From Sphingobium sp. MI1205 (lineage in GTDB: Bacteria; Pseudomonadota; Alphaproteobacteria; Sphingomonadales; Sphingomonadaceae), in NCBI RefSeq assembly GCF_001563285.1, contig NZ_CP005188.1, forward strand, positions 2,671,501 through 2,735,500: DNA of 64,000 nucleotides, read 5' to 3'. A program made the position numbers and the translations under genes. Shown in pieces: positions 17,822 through 25,471 of this stretch (the first letter of the stretch is position 1; each line of letters opens with the position of its first letter). The notes under the pieces were generated by a model. It saw only the letters and a program-made list of their open reading frames with translations. It had not been told where the DNA came from and made no database searches.

Positions 17822-18643
17822 TTACCTTCCGAGGGTGGCGAGCATGAGATAGGCAAGACGCGCCGTCTGCGGGTCGGGCCGGACGGAAACGTCCGCCGCG
17901 GTCGCGAGGCGCTGGGTTTCGATCCGCACATAATCGGCGGGCTGCGCCGTCTTCGCGCCTTGCGGCAGGGAAGCGGCGGCATATTGGATGGGACCGGTGT
18001 CGATCGAATCGACGCCCTTCTGCAGCTTGGCGGCAAAACGGTCGCGGATTTCGGAAAAGCTGCGCGCATTGCCCGAACGATCGTAGAAGATCGAACGGTT
18101 CGCCCGCGCCGCCGCAGGAAACATCGATGCGGCCGTGGCGTTGGGCGCGCGGTCATGGACCGACAGGAATTTGGACGCCCCGCCGACGCCCAGGAAATGC
18201 GCGAGATACAGATCGACCGGCTCAGCCTCCCGGCCCAGCCGCTGCTCCAGATAGGCCTTGTTGTCCGACGCATGCTGCGCCGCCATGACCGAAGCGGTCT
18301 CGGGATGCTTGCGCAGGTCCAGAATCTGCTGCCGCATTTCCGGGTCAGCCACATAATAGCGCCCGTTCTGGCCCCGGCTGATCGAATCCGCCGCCCAGCC
18401 AAGGCCATATTCGCTGCCATGCTTGTCGATGACGGCAAGCCAGCTCTGATCGATAAATTGGTAGAGGCCCGTCGCGGACGAGGTGGTCGCGCGCGCCGAG
18501 GGATTGAGGCTGCTCTCGATCTTCGCCTGACCCAGCAGATAGGCGAAGTCCACGCCCGTCCGGCGGCTGGCCATCGCAATCGCGTTGGTCACGCGATTGC
18601 CGGTCGAAGCGCCTGTCGCTGATATGTCTGCAAAAGCCGACAA
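17822..18643 (-). CDS. Flagellar lytic transglycosylase, SLT domain
   Basis: 273 residues. The SLT (goose-lysozyme-like) domain is at the N-terminus, with catalytic Glu43 in AKIESSLNP and the SSATGLYQFIDQSWL motif. It would open peptidoglycan for the rod, a job done by the C-terminal half of enterobacterial FlgJ; FlgJ here lacks that half. No signal peptide is seen, so export through the flagellar secretion system is a possibility. The start is a TTG at 18643 with AAGGGGG about nine bases upstream; no ATG comes before residue 24. It heads the flhA operon under a sigma-54 promoter. Confidence 0.82.
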   Translation of the reverse strand: MSAFADISATGASTGNRVTNAIAMASRRTGVDFAYLLGQAKIESSLNPSARATTSSATGLYQFIDQSWLAVIDKHGSEYGLGWAADSISRGQNGRYYVADPEMRQQILDLRKHPETASVMAAQHASDNKAYLEQRLGREAEPVDLYLAHFLGVGGASKFLSVHDRAPNATAASMFPAAARANRSIFYDRSGNARSFSEIRDRFAAKLQKGVDSIDTGPIQYAAASLPQGAKTAQPADYVRIETQRLATAADVSVRPDPQTARLAYLMLATLGR

Positions 18644-18677
18644 AGAAAAAATCCCCCTTGGTACCGGGGGCTATTAG

Positions 18678-18693
18678 AGCAAGGCTTATGCCA
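18678..18693 (-). promoter_or_regulatory. Sigma-54 promoter of the transglycosylase-flhA operon
   Basis: The minus strand reads TGGCATAAGCCTTGCT with GG and GC ten bases apart. The predicted start near 18667 leaves a leader of only about 24 bases containing AAGGGGG before the TTG start at 18643. Confidence 0.75.
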
Positions 18694-18746
18694 ATATTTG
18701 GTTAACGCGTGCTCCATAAATATTTACGCCGCGTTCAGCATGAATG

Positions 18747-18770
18747 AAAAAAGGCGCCTCGATGGGCGCC
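18747..18770 (-). terminator. Rho-independent terminator after flgN
   Basis: On the minus strand GGCGCC pairs with GGCGCC around a six-base loop (18753-18770) and is followed directly by six T. It closes the flgM-flgN transcript ahead of the next sigma-54 promoter. Confidence 0.75.
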
Positions 18771-18812
18771 CTTCTCAAAATGATGGGTATCTTATCGAAC
18801 TCCGCGGGAAAA

Positions 18813-19121
18813 TTACCGTCCGTAAACCAGCGGCGCCTGCGTCGATCCATGCGCGGCAAGCAGCGCCAAACGCTGTCCGGCATGATCGGTCAGCAGATTG
18901 ATTCGCACCCGCGCCGCTTCAATCAGGGGAAGCAGCGCCGTCACCCGGTCGCGGATCGCCCCGTCAGCACGCCACGCACCGATCGCGCGAACCGCAGCGG
19001 CGCTCCTGCTCACGCGGGCAGCGGCGGCGTCGATGGCCGCCACATCGGTCCCGTCAAGCGCCACGCGCAACTCCTCGAAAGCCGAGAAAAGCTCATCCAG
19101 CGCTGCAAGGCCGAGCGGCAT
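18813..19121 (-). CDS. flgN: FlgN-like flagellar chaperone
   Basis: 102 residues, all helical and Ala/Leu/Arg-rich. FlgN guards the hook-associated proteins FlgK and FlgL before export. The sequence is too divergent for motif proof; the call rests on size, predicted helices and its place five bases after flgM. Confidence 0.65.
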   Translation of the reverse strand: MPLGLAALDELFSAFEELRVALDGTDVAAIDAAAARVSRSAAAVRAIGAWRADGAIRDRVTALLPLIEAARVRINLLTDHAGQRLALLAAHGSTQAPLVYGR

Positions 19122-19126
19122 GGCTG

Positions 19127-19405
19127 TTACCCGTTAACCGGCAGGTCGAGCGCCAGCATCTTGTCGGCGATCGCGGCCGGATCGACCGGATAATTACCCG
19201 AAGCGATGGCGGCCTTGATCGCCGCGACGCGGTCCATGTCGACCGGCGCGCCTTCGGCTGCCATGCGTGCGGCAGGGCTGGCCGATGCCGCCGACGTCGA
19301 AGCGCCCACCGAACCCTTGTCGGAAGAGGCCCGCGCCTTGCCGCTGTCCCGCAAGCGGGAAGCCTCTATGGCGGCGCTGATATTCTGGCCGACAGCTTTG
19401 ATCAT
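19127..19405 (-). CDS. flgM: Anti-sigma-28 factor FlgM
   Basis: 92 residues. The C-terminal sigma-28-binding part is typical (VDMDRVAAIKAAIASGNYPVDPAAIADKMLALDL), preceded by a low-complexity Ser/Ala region. FlgM holds FliA until the hook is finished and FlgM is exported. A sigma-28-like promoter overlaps the end of flgA just upstream, giving a feedback loop. Confidence 0.9.
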   Translation of the reverse strand: MIKAVGQNISAAIEASRLRDSGKARASSDKGSVGASTSAASASPAARMAAEGAPVDMDRVAAIKAAIASGNYPVDPAAIADKMLALDLPVNG

Positions 19406-19438
19406 GGCTTACAATCCTTCACTCGTCCCGTTCACTCT

Positions 19439-19465
19439 ATAACGACCGGGTTCAGAAATCATTAA
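19439..19465 (-). promoter_or_regulatory. Sigma-28-like promoter of flgM
   Basis: The minus strand has TTAA (19465-19462), 15 bases, then GTCGTTAT (19446-19439). The -10 differs from the fliC element GCCGTTAT by one base and the spacing is the same. It overlaps the flgA 3' end. Confidence 0.6.
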
Positions 19466-19997
19466 ATCCTGGGATGCGCACCGTGCCCATCGCGACCACC
19501 TGGGCCAGGACGGGCGCTGCTCTCTTGTCCTCGCGCACCCGGATGGTGTCGCCCAGCGCGCCGTCTTCATCAGCGACCATCATGCGCGACACGCTGAATT
19601 CGGAATTGCCCGCGACCAGTTGAACCGGGTCGCCGCGCTTGACCACCATCTCGCGCTGCGCCGGCCGAGCCGCCATGCCGTAGCGCGCTGCCGGAGCAGC
19701 GACCGCAGCACTACCGCCAGCCAACGGCACGCGAATGCGCCAGCCCAATGCATCGCACTTGACCATCGCCGCGCCGAAAACCGGGCCTTCCACGCTGGGC
19801 GTTCCGGGACAGGCCGCCAGCCGCAGCCGCCGGTCAACCGGGGCCAGCGGCCCGCCGGGTTCGCCGATATTCGCGCCCACGGTCATCGCGACCAGCCCAT
19901 CGATACGGTCGAGATTTTCAAACTTCTGCTGCGCCTGCACGGGCGCGGCAGCGGCTGCCGACAGCAGGGCGAGGGCAATCAGGGGCAGCTTGTTCAC
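19452..19997 (-). CDS. flgA: Flagellar P-ring assembly chaperone FlgA
   Basis: 181 residues from a GTG start at 19997 with GGAG seven bases upstream. A Sec signal peptide follows at once (NKLPLIALALLSAAAAAPVQA). The C-terminal SAF-like domain is seen (KRGDPVQLVAGNSEFSVSRMMVADEDGALGDTIRVR). FlgA escorts FlgI for P-ring assembly in the periplasm. It lies downstream of a MotAB-like pair on the same strand; a small GGCAT/ATGCC hairpin sits in the 66-base gap. Confidence 0.88.
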   Translation of the reverse strand: MNKLPLIALALLSAAAAAPVQAQQKFENLDRIDGLVAMTVGANIGEPGGPLAPVDRRLRLAACPGTPSVEGPVFGAAMVKCDALGWRIRVPLAGGSAAVAAPAARYGMAARPAQREMVVKRGDPVQLVAGNSEFSVSRMMVADEDGALGDTIRVREDKRAAPVLAQVVAMGTVRIPGFNDF

Positions 19998-20063
19998 GGC
20001 AAAATCTCCGGAAGGGCATAGATTCATGCCATCCATTAAGCAGTGCTTATAGCTAACAAGCCG

Positions 20064-20561
20064 TTAACGCGCGGAGGACGCCACCCGGCCGATGCGGATC
20101 ACCTGGCCCTTGCCCGTCCCGCCGTCCATCTGGTCCAGCCCGCGAATACGCAGCCGGTCGCCCGCCAGCCCTTGCGCCTTCAACTCGCGCGCCACCGCGC
20201 CCAGCCGCGCCGCAGCCAGATCCCACTGGTCGAACCGTTCCCGCGCAGGGTCCGTGCCTTCGCTGCTGACATCCAGCCCGCCGCCGCCTGACCTTAGCCT
20301 TGCCGCCACGCGCCCAATCTGCGCCCTGCCCCGCTCGGACAGCAGCGCCTCGCCGGGCAGGAACAATTCCGCCGCGCGCAATTCGGTATCCCTCGCGATC
20401 GCCCGCCCGCCAAATTGCTGTCGCACCTGCGCCAGCATGGCGTCGCGGCGCTGGCCGCTCGCATGCAATAATATGAAGAAGCCGAGCAACAGCAGCAGCA
20501 GATCGGCGAAGCTCACCGCCCATCGGTTGCGCCGCGCCTGCGATGCAGCGCCGATCATCAT
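20064..20561 (-). CDS. Short MotB/OmpA-like protein
   Basis: 165 residues. One membrane segment at about residues 15-35 (SFADLLLLLLGFFILLHASG) keeps an Asp at the MotB/ExbD proton-site position. A shortened OmpA-like C-terminal domain follows (EALLSERGRAQIGRVAARL, AARLGAVARELKAQGLAGDRLRIRGL). The start overlaps the MotA-like gene by four bases. It is separate from, and much smaller than, the main MotB at 30.8 kb. Function is inferred only from fold and position beside flgA. Confidence 0.7.
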   Translation of the reverse strand: MMIGAASQARRNRWAVSFADLLLLLLGFFILLHASGQRRDAMLAQVRQQFGGRAIARDTELRAAELFLPGEALLSERGRAQIGRVAARLRSGGGGLDVSSEGTDPARERFDQWDLAAARLGAVARELKAQGLAGDRLRIRGLDQMDGGTGKGQVIRIGRVASSAR

Positions 20562-21226
20562 GCGACCTCGCGGATCGACGCCCGCCGCGTCGGCACATTT
20601 TCCCGCCGCGCAATCGCCAGCATACGGCCAACGGCCTCCTGCTGCCAGGCGATTTCCCGTTCCGACAGATCGGCCAGACGGCTGGCGACTGGTGCGGCGA
20701 TCATATTGGCGATGACCACGCCATACAGCGTCGTCAGCAGCGCCAGGGCCATGGACGGGCCAAGCGCGGCAGGATCATCCATCGCCGCGAACATGCCGAC
20801 CAGGCCCAGGATCGTGCCCGCCATGCCCAATGCAGGCGCGGCGTCGGCAATGGACAGCCAGACATTGCGCGCGCCTGCATGGCGGCGCGCCCGATCGGCC
20901 AGCGCCTGCGCTGCCCAGATTTCGAACTGTTCGGTTCGATCACTGTTAGCCAGACGCCGCGCCGCTTCGGCAAGGAACGGGTTCGCCGTCTTCACCCGGT
21001 CGGTGCAGGCAAGCCCGCGCAATTGCGCGACCTGATCGATCTTCAGCATGGCCGCACGCGCCGCCGCCTGATCCTTGTCGGGATCGGCGCGAAACAGCGG
21101 CGGCAAAGCGGCAAAGGCGCGCCCGATCGCGGACAGGCCATTCTGGAACAGCGCCACCGCGCCCACGCCAGCGATCATCACGACCAGTGTCAGGGGATCA
21201 AATAGCTGCGCCAATATCGCGATCAT
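20558..21226 (-). CDS. MotA/TolQ/ExbB-family proton channel protein
   Basis: 222 residues from the ATG at 21226, which has GGGGGA seven bases before it; the frame extends five codons to a TTG. Membrane segments are near the N-terminus and near residues 140-195 (IADAAPALGMAGTILGLVGMF, ALLTTLYGVVIANMIAAP), the MotA/TolQ/ExbB signature. It forms a pair with the following MotB-like gene. A second stator, an assembly factor or a Tol/Exb-type motor are all possible. Confidence 0.75.
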   Translation of the reverse strand: MIAILAQLFDPLTLVVMIAGVGAVALFQNGLSAIGRAFAALPPLFRADPDKDQAAARAAMLKIDQVAQLRGLACTDRVKTANPFLAEAARRLANSDRTEQFEIWAAQALADRARRHAGARNVWLSIADAAPALGMAGTILGLVGMFAAMDDPAALGPSMALALLTTLYGVVIANMIAAPVASRLADLSEREIAWQQEAVGRMLAIARRENVPTRRASIREVA

Positions 21227-21277
21227 CAACCAATCCCCCAACTGCCGGAATCACCGCGGCAAACTTGTGCCAGCGAC

Positions 21278-21293
21278 CGGCAAAATCTTGCCG
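21278..21293. promoter_or_regulatory. Palindrome, candidate sigma-54 activator site
   Basis: CGGCAA-AATC-TTGCCG is a perfect 6-4-6 palindrome centred about 110 bases upstream of the predicted flgB transcription start, a normal enhancer distance. A further half-site CGGCAAA begins at 21257. It lies in the 258-base divergent region between the MotA-like gene and flgB. Confidence 0.6.
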
Positions 21294-21368
21294 CCCCTGC
21301 TGCCTCCACCGCTCAATCCGACGAATTTCCGCCATTTCTGTCCTTGCCGATGCGTCACCCACGCAAAT

Positions 21369-21384
21369 TGGCACGGCTCTTGCG
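21369..21384 (+). promoter_or_regulatory. Sigma-54 promoter of the flgB operon
   Basis: TGGCACGGCTCTTGCG matches the sigma-54 consensus (TGGCACG-N4-TTGCW) at nearly every position, with GG-N10-GC. The predicted start near 21395 leaves a leader of about 91 bases to flgB. Confidence 0.85.
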
Positions 21385-21485
21385 AATATCCGTTCGGCTC
21401 ACCCGCGGTTCACGCCATCAGGCTTCAGAACGGCGGGGAACGGCCAGGTTTTAGGGCTCCGGCCCAAAAAAGATGGAAAGAGACA

Positions 21486-21854
21486 ATGTCGCTGGAAGAC
21501 GGATTGTTCGGGATACATGGAAAGGCGCTGGCGCTTCGTTCGCAACGCCTGTCCCTGCTCGCGTCCAACATCGCGAACGCCTCGACGCCCGGCTACAAGG
21601 CGCGGGACATCGATTTCGAATCCGCGCTCAAGGAAGCATCGGCCCAGCAGAACAGGTCTGTGGCCGATGTGTCGAAGGCCGTCGATGACAGCATGGGCTA
21701 TCGCGTCCCGCTACAATCCAGCCTGGACGGCAATACCGTCGAACTCAGCACAGAACAGACGCTGTTCGCCGAAAACGCCGTCAAATATCGCACGACCCTC
21801 TCCTTCCTTGAGGGCCGCATCAACACCATCACTCGCGCGCTGAAGGGAGAATGA
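21486..21854 (+). CDS. flgB: Flagellar proximal rod protein FlgB
   Basis: 122 residues. The rod/hook N-terminal motif is clear (LALRSQRLSLLASNIANASTPGYKARDIDFESALK) and the C-terminal helix ends FLEGRINTITRALKGE. The open frame reaches much further upstream, but the ATG at 21486 has a purine-rich GGAAAGAGA stretch before it and matches family length. First gene of the flg operon. Confidence 0.95.
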   Translation: MSLEDGLFGIHGKALALRSQRLSLLASNIANASTPGYKARDIDFESALKEASAQQNRSVADVSKAVDDSMGYRVPLQSSLDGNTVELSTEQTLFAENAVKYRTTLSFLEGRINTITRALKGE

Positions 21855-22267
21855 GCATGAGCGGTTCCGGCCCCATGAACGTCTTCGACATCGCCGGCCG
21901 CGCCATGAGCGCGCAGCTGGTCCGCCTGAACGCCACGGCTTCGAACATGGCCAATGCGGGCAATGTGACCGGCAGCGAGGCGGAAGCCTATCGCGCCATC
22001 AAGCCGGTTTTCCAGTCGGTCACCGACAAGCCCGGCGTGTCCACGGTGAAGGTCGCCAACGTCCTCACCACCGACGCCAAGCCGACCAAGCGCCACGACC
22101 CCAACCACCCGCTCGCCGACCAGAATGGCGATGTGTGGGAAGCGGCCGTCGATAGCAGCGCCGAACTGGTCGACATGATCGAAACCGCCCGCATGTACCA
22201 GAACAACGTGCAGGTGCTGAACACCGCCAAGTCCCTGATGCTCGAAACCATAAGGATCGGCAAATGA
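21851..22267 (+). CDS. flgC: Flagellar proximal rod protein FlgC
   Basis: 138 residues. N-terminal rod motif (NATASNMANAGNVTG) and C-terminal ELVDMIETARMYQNNVQVLNTAKSLML are typical. It overlaps flgB by four bases; the second ATG at 21857 is better spaced from GGGAG and may be the true start. Confidence 0.95.
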   Translation: MSMSGSGPMNVFDIAGRAMSAQLVRLNATASNMANAGNVTGSEAEAYRAIKPVFQSVTDKPGVSTVKVANVLTTDAKPTKRHDPNHPLADQNGDVWEAAVDSSAELVDMIETARMYQNNVQVLNTAKSLMLETIRIGK

Positions 22268-22923
22268 GCACGACCTCCACTGTCACCGACAGCGCGGGCC
22301 TGTCCGTCTATAAACCCTACGCGAATGTCGGCACGGGCAAGTCCGAAATGGGCCAGGCCGATTTCCTTCGCCTGCTTACCGCGCAAATGCAGACGCAGGA
22401 TCCGTTCGAACCGATGGATAATGCGCAGATGGTTTCGCAGATGGCGACCATCACCAATTCCAGCGGTATCGCCGAAATGAACCAGACGCTGAAAGATCTG
22501 TCGTCGGAGTTGACGGGCACGCGCCTGGGCGACGCCGCCAGCTGGATCGGCAAGTCGATGCTGGTGCAGAGCAACATCGTCGCGCCGGACGCGGCCGGTC
22601 AATATATCGGCCAGGTCAGCTTCGCCGACGCCACCAGTGGCGCGACCGTCGATCTGATGGACGGCGACGGCAATGTCCTGAAAACCATCGAGCTTGGCAA
22701 TCAGGACGCTGGCGACATCAATTTCTATTGGGATGGCAAGAATGATGCGGGAGAGCAGGTCGCCACCGACGCGCTCAAGATCCGCGTGAACGGCGCATCC
22801 CCCACCCGCGTCGCCAGCTGGGCGACCGTCGCCGCCGTGCAGTCACCCGCTGACGGCAGCGCCTCAAAACTCATCACCGCGCTCGGCACCTACAGCCCGT
22901 CGGACGCCCTTTCACTCGCCTGA
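22264..22923 (+). CDS. flgD: Flagellar hook assembly protein FlgD
   Basis: 219 residues. FlgD caps the growing hook. The N-terminal secretion part (MGQADFLRLLTAQMQTQDPFEPMDNAQMVSQMA) is typical, and the C-terminal half has the FlgD Ig-like pattern (TIELGNQDAGDINFYWDGKNDAGEQV). It overlaps flgC by four bases. Confidence 0.94.
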   Translation: MSTTSTVTDSAGLSVYKPYANVGTGKSEMGQADFLRLLTAQMQTQDPFEPMDNAQMVSQMATITNSSGIAEMNQTLKDLSSELTGTRLGDAASWIGKSMLVQSNIVAPDAAGQYIGQVSFADATSGATVDLMDGDGNVLKTIELGNQDAGDINFYWDGKNDAGEQVATDALKIRVNGASPTRVASWATVAAVQSPADGSASKLITALGTYSPSDALSLA

Positions 22924-22927
22924 CATC

Positions 22928-22973
22928 ACTCACCCCAAATCCTTATCACCCCCAAAATCCTTTTCACCCAAGG
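22928..22973 (+). repeat. Short tandem repeats before flgE
   Basis: In the 59-base gap between flgD and flgE, a unit like CACCCCAAATCCTTAT occurs about two and a half times with small length changes. It ends in CACCCAAGGAG, the flgE ribosome binding site. Confidence 0.5.
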
Positions 22974-22982
22974 AGCAACGCC

Positions 22983-23846
22983 ATGTCCTTTTACATTTCG
23001 CTTTCCGGCCTGAAGGCCGCCCAGACCGATCTGGCGACCATCGCCAACAACGTGTCGAACGTGAACTCCACCGCCTTCAAGAAGAGCAAGGCCGTGTTCG
23101 GCGACATCTTCGCCGCCGCGCCGATGCAGACGACCACGCAGGTCGCTGGCCAGGGCGCGCGCGTGCAGGGCATCACCCAGCAATTCACGCAGGGCACGAT
23201 CGAGGGCACCGACAAGACGCTTGACCTCGCCATCACCGGCGAAGGCTTCTTCACCGTCAAGCGTACCGGCGACAGCCAGGTCAGCTTCACCCGCAACGGT
23301 GCGCTGTCGCTGACCGAGGACCGCTATGTGGTCGATACGACCGGCGCGCGGGTTCAGGTCATCCCCGTCGATCCGACGACCGGAGAACCCAGCGCTGCCC
23401 TCGCCGCAGGTCTCGCTGCCGGCACGGTGACGTCTGGCGACCTCGCGGACCTTCAGATTCCCACCAACTGGCCCGCTGGCGGCACGGGCAATCAGCTGAA
23501 CAGCGTCGGCGTGGGCAAGGACGGGCAGATCACCGGCGTCTATGCCGATGGTTCGACCGTCTATCTGGGCACGACCGCCATGGCCGCCTTCAACAGCCAG
23601 GACGGCCTGCGCCAGCAGGGCGACGCACACTGGACCTCGACCTCGGCCAGCGGCGAGCCGCGCTTCGGCGTCGGCAACAGCGGCCTTTACGGGTCGGTCC
23701 GTTCCGGTTCGCTGGAACGCGCGAACGTCGACATCACTGAAGAACTGGTCGCCCTGATCTCTGCCCAGCGCAACTTCCAGGCGAACTCGAAGGCGATCGA
23801 GGCGGCCAACACGCTGTCGACCACCATCGTCAACATGCGCACCTAA
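22983..23846 (+). CDS. flgE: Flagellar hook protein FlgE
   Basis: 287 residues, against about 400 in enteric bacteria. The N-terminal hook/rod motif (LSGLKAAQTDLATIANNVSNVNSTAFKKSKAVFGDI) and C-terminal motif (ITEELVALISAQRNFQANSKAIEAANTL) are intact. The missing length falls in the centre, so an outer hook domain is reduced. AAGGAG precedes the ATG. Confidence 0.92.
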   Translation: MSFYISLSGLKAAQTDLATIANNVSNVNSTAFKKSKAVFGDIFAAAPMQTTTQVAGQGARVQGITQQFTQGTIEGTDKTLDLAITGEGFFTVKRTGDSQVSFTRNGALSLTEDRYVVDTTGARVQVIPVDPTTGEPSAALAAGLAAGTVTSGDLADLQIPTNWPAGGTGNQLNSVGVGKDGQITGVYADGSTVYLGTTAMAAFNSQDGLRQQGDAHWTSTSASGEPRFGVGNSGLYGSVRSGSLERANVDITEELVALISAQRNFQANSKAIEAANTLSTTIVNMRT

Positions 23847-23881
23847 AACCGCGGACGCCCGCTAGAAACAGGATTTAACCC

Positions 23882-24625
23882 ATGGACCGGCTCGTCAATA
23901 CGGCACTCACCGCAATGCGCGGCGCGATGGCGCGGCAGGCGGCGATTTCCAACAATCTCGCGAACGTCAACACGGTTGGCTTTCGCGCGGAAATCGCCAA
24001 TGCCGAGACACGCTGGATCAAGGGCGACGGTTTCGACACGCGGGCGCAAGCATCCGAACAGGTGATCGCCGCCGACATGGCGCAAGGCGCGGTGACCGAA
24101 ACCGGCAATCCGCTGGACGTGGCCATGAACGGCGATGCACTGCTCGCCGTTCAGGCCCCGGACGGCAGCGAAGCCTATACGCGCCGCGGCGACCTCAAAC
24201 TCTCCGACAGCGGCCTCCTCACCACCGGCGACGGCTTGCCCGTGCTGGGCGAAGGCGGCCCGATCACCCTGCCCGCGATGGACAGTGTTTCCATCGCGCA
24301 GGATGGCAGTATCTGGGGCGTGCCGCTGGGCGGCGAAGCCTCCAATCCGCAGCGGGTCGACGGGCTGAAGCTCGTGCGCCCGGTCGGCTCCAGCATCGCC
24401 AAGGGCACGGACGGCCTGTTCCGCGAAACCAATGGCGGCGCTCTGCCGCAAGACCCGCTGGCGACGGTGACCGGCGGCTCGCTCGAAGGCTCTAACGTCA
24501 ACGCAACTTCCGCGCTCGTCCAGATGATCGAAGCAAGCCGCGCCTGGGAAACCCAGGTCAAGCTGATCGACACCGCCAAGCAGCTGGATGACGGTGGCGC
24601 GTCGCTTATGCGGCTTGATGGTTAA
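23882..24625 (+). CDS. flgF: Flagellar proximal rod protein FlgF
   Basis: 247 residues. N-terminal MRGAMARQAAISNNLANVNTVGFRAEI and C-terminal VNATSALVQMIEASRAWETQVKLIDTAKQLDD match the rod protein family. It lies 35 bases after flgE and is directly followed by an internal sigma-54 promoter. Confidence 0.92.
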   Translation: MDRLVNTALTAMRGAMARQAAISNNLANVNTVGFRAEIANAETRWIKGDGFDTRAQASEQVIAADMAQGAVTETGNPLDVAMNGDALLAVQAPDGSEAYTRRGDLKLSDSGLLTTGDGLPVLGEGGPITLPAMDSVSIAQDGSIWGVPLGGEASNPQRVDGLKLVRPVGSSIAKGTDGLFRETNGGALPQDPLATVTGGSLEGSNVNATSALVQMIEASRAWETQVKLIDTAKQLDDGGASLMRLDG

Positions 24626-24627
24626 TT

Positions 24628-24643
24628 TGGCACGAACCTTGCT
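24628..24643 (+). promoter_or_regulatory. Internal sigma-54 promoter before flgG
   Basis: TGGCACGAACCTTGCT is a near-perfect sigma-54 element with GG-N10-GC. The predicted start near 24654 leaves a 29-base leader with GGAG before flgG. No clear copy of the CGGCAA-N4-TTGCCG palindrome is seen close by. Confidence 0.82.
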
Positions 24644-24682
24644 TTTCTTTGTGCAAGCCTAACGGCATCACGGAGTTAGACG

Positions 24683-25471
24683 ATGACCAACGCAGCCCTT
24701 CACGTTGCCCGCACCGGCCTCGACGCGCAGAACACGAAGATGCGCGTGATCGCCAACAACCTGGCGAACGTCAACACGACCGGCTTCAAGCGCGACCGCG
24801 CCGATTTCGAAACCCTCGCCTATCAGCAGATGGTCGCGGCGGGCGCGAATTCGGACAGCGAAAACAAGTTCGCAACCGGCCTGAACCTGGGTTCGGGTGT
24901 CTCGATGCAGGGCACCAGCAAGATCAACACGCAGGGCACGCTCAGCCAGACCGGCAACGCGCTGGACATGGCCATCGAGGGTTCCGGCTTCTTCCAGGTC
25001 CAGCGCGCGGACGGCACGCTCGCCTATACCCGCGCTGGCAATTTCAGCACGACCGCCGAAGGGATCGTCGTCACCAGCGATGGCCTGCCGCTGGTGCCGC
25101 AGCTCACCGTGCCGCAGGGCGCGACCGGCATCACCATCGGCAATGACGGCACCGTCACCGCCACGCTTCAGGGGCAGACCGAACCCACCCAGCTTGGCCA
25201 GGTCGAACTGGCCAGCTTCATGAACCCCGCGGGCCTTCAGCCGATCGGCGGCAACCTGCTCGCCGAAAGCGCGGCCAGCGGCACGCCCCAGGTCGGCGTC
25301 GCCGGCCTTGACGGGCGCGGCGTCATCCGTTCCGGCAACCTTGAAACCTCGAACGTCAATGTGGTCGAGGAACTGGTCGACATGATCGAAACGCAGCGCG
25401 CCTATGAGGTGAACAGCAAGATGATCAAGGCGACCGACGAGATGCTCCAGTACGTCAACCAGCAGCTGTGA
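24683..25471 (+). CDS. flgG: Flagellar distal rod protein FlgG
   Basis: 262 residues, the standard length. N-terminal DAQNTKMRVIANNLANVNTTGFKRDRADFETL and C-terminal SNVNVVEELVDMIETQRAYEVNSKMIKATDEMLQYVNQQL are highly conserved. First gene behind the internal sigma-54 promoter; its stop overlaps the flgH GTG start. Confidence 0.97.
   Translation: MTNAALHVARTGLDAQNTKMRVIANNLANVNTTGFKRDRADFETLAYQQMVAAGANSDSENKFATGLNLGSGVSMQGTSKINTQGTLSQTGNALDMAIEGSGFFQVQRADGTLAYTRAGNFSTTAEGIVVTSDGLPLVPQLTVPQGATGITIGNDGTVTATLQGQTEPTQLGQVELASFMNPAGLQPIGGNLLAESAASGTPQVGVAGLDGRGVIRSGNLETSNVNVVEELVDMIETQRAYEVNSKMIKATDEMLQYVNQQL

Noticed and set aside
18653..18670. CCCCC/GGGGG hairpin followed by a T-run on the minus strand, looking like a terminator before the transglycosylase gene
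   Set aside because: The predicted sigma-54 start is near 18667, inside the first arm, so the RNA would not contain the full stem; AAGGGGG there serves better as the ribosome site for the TTG start.
20000..20045. TGGCATGAATCTATGC before flgA as a sigma-54 promoter
   Set aside because: GG-to-GC spacing is eleven bases; it is more likely part of a small GGCAT/ATGCC hairpin.
21257..21272. TGGCACAAGTTTGCCG on the minus strand as a sigma-54 promoter for the MotA-like gene
   Set aside because: GG and GC are nine bases apart, one short of the required ten. Kept only as a possible half-site for the activator.
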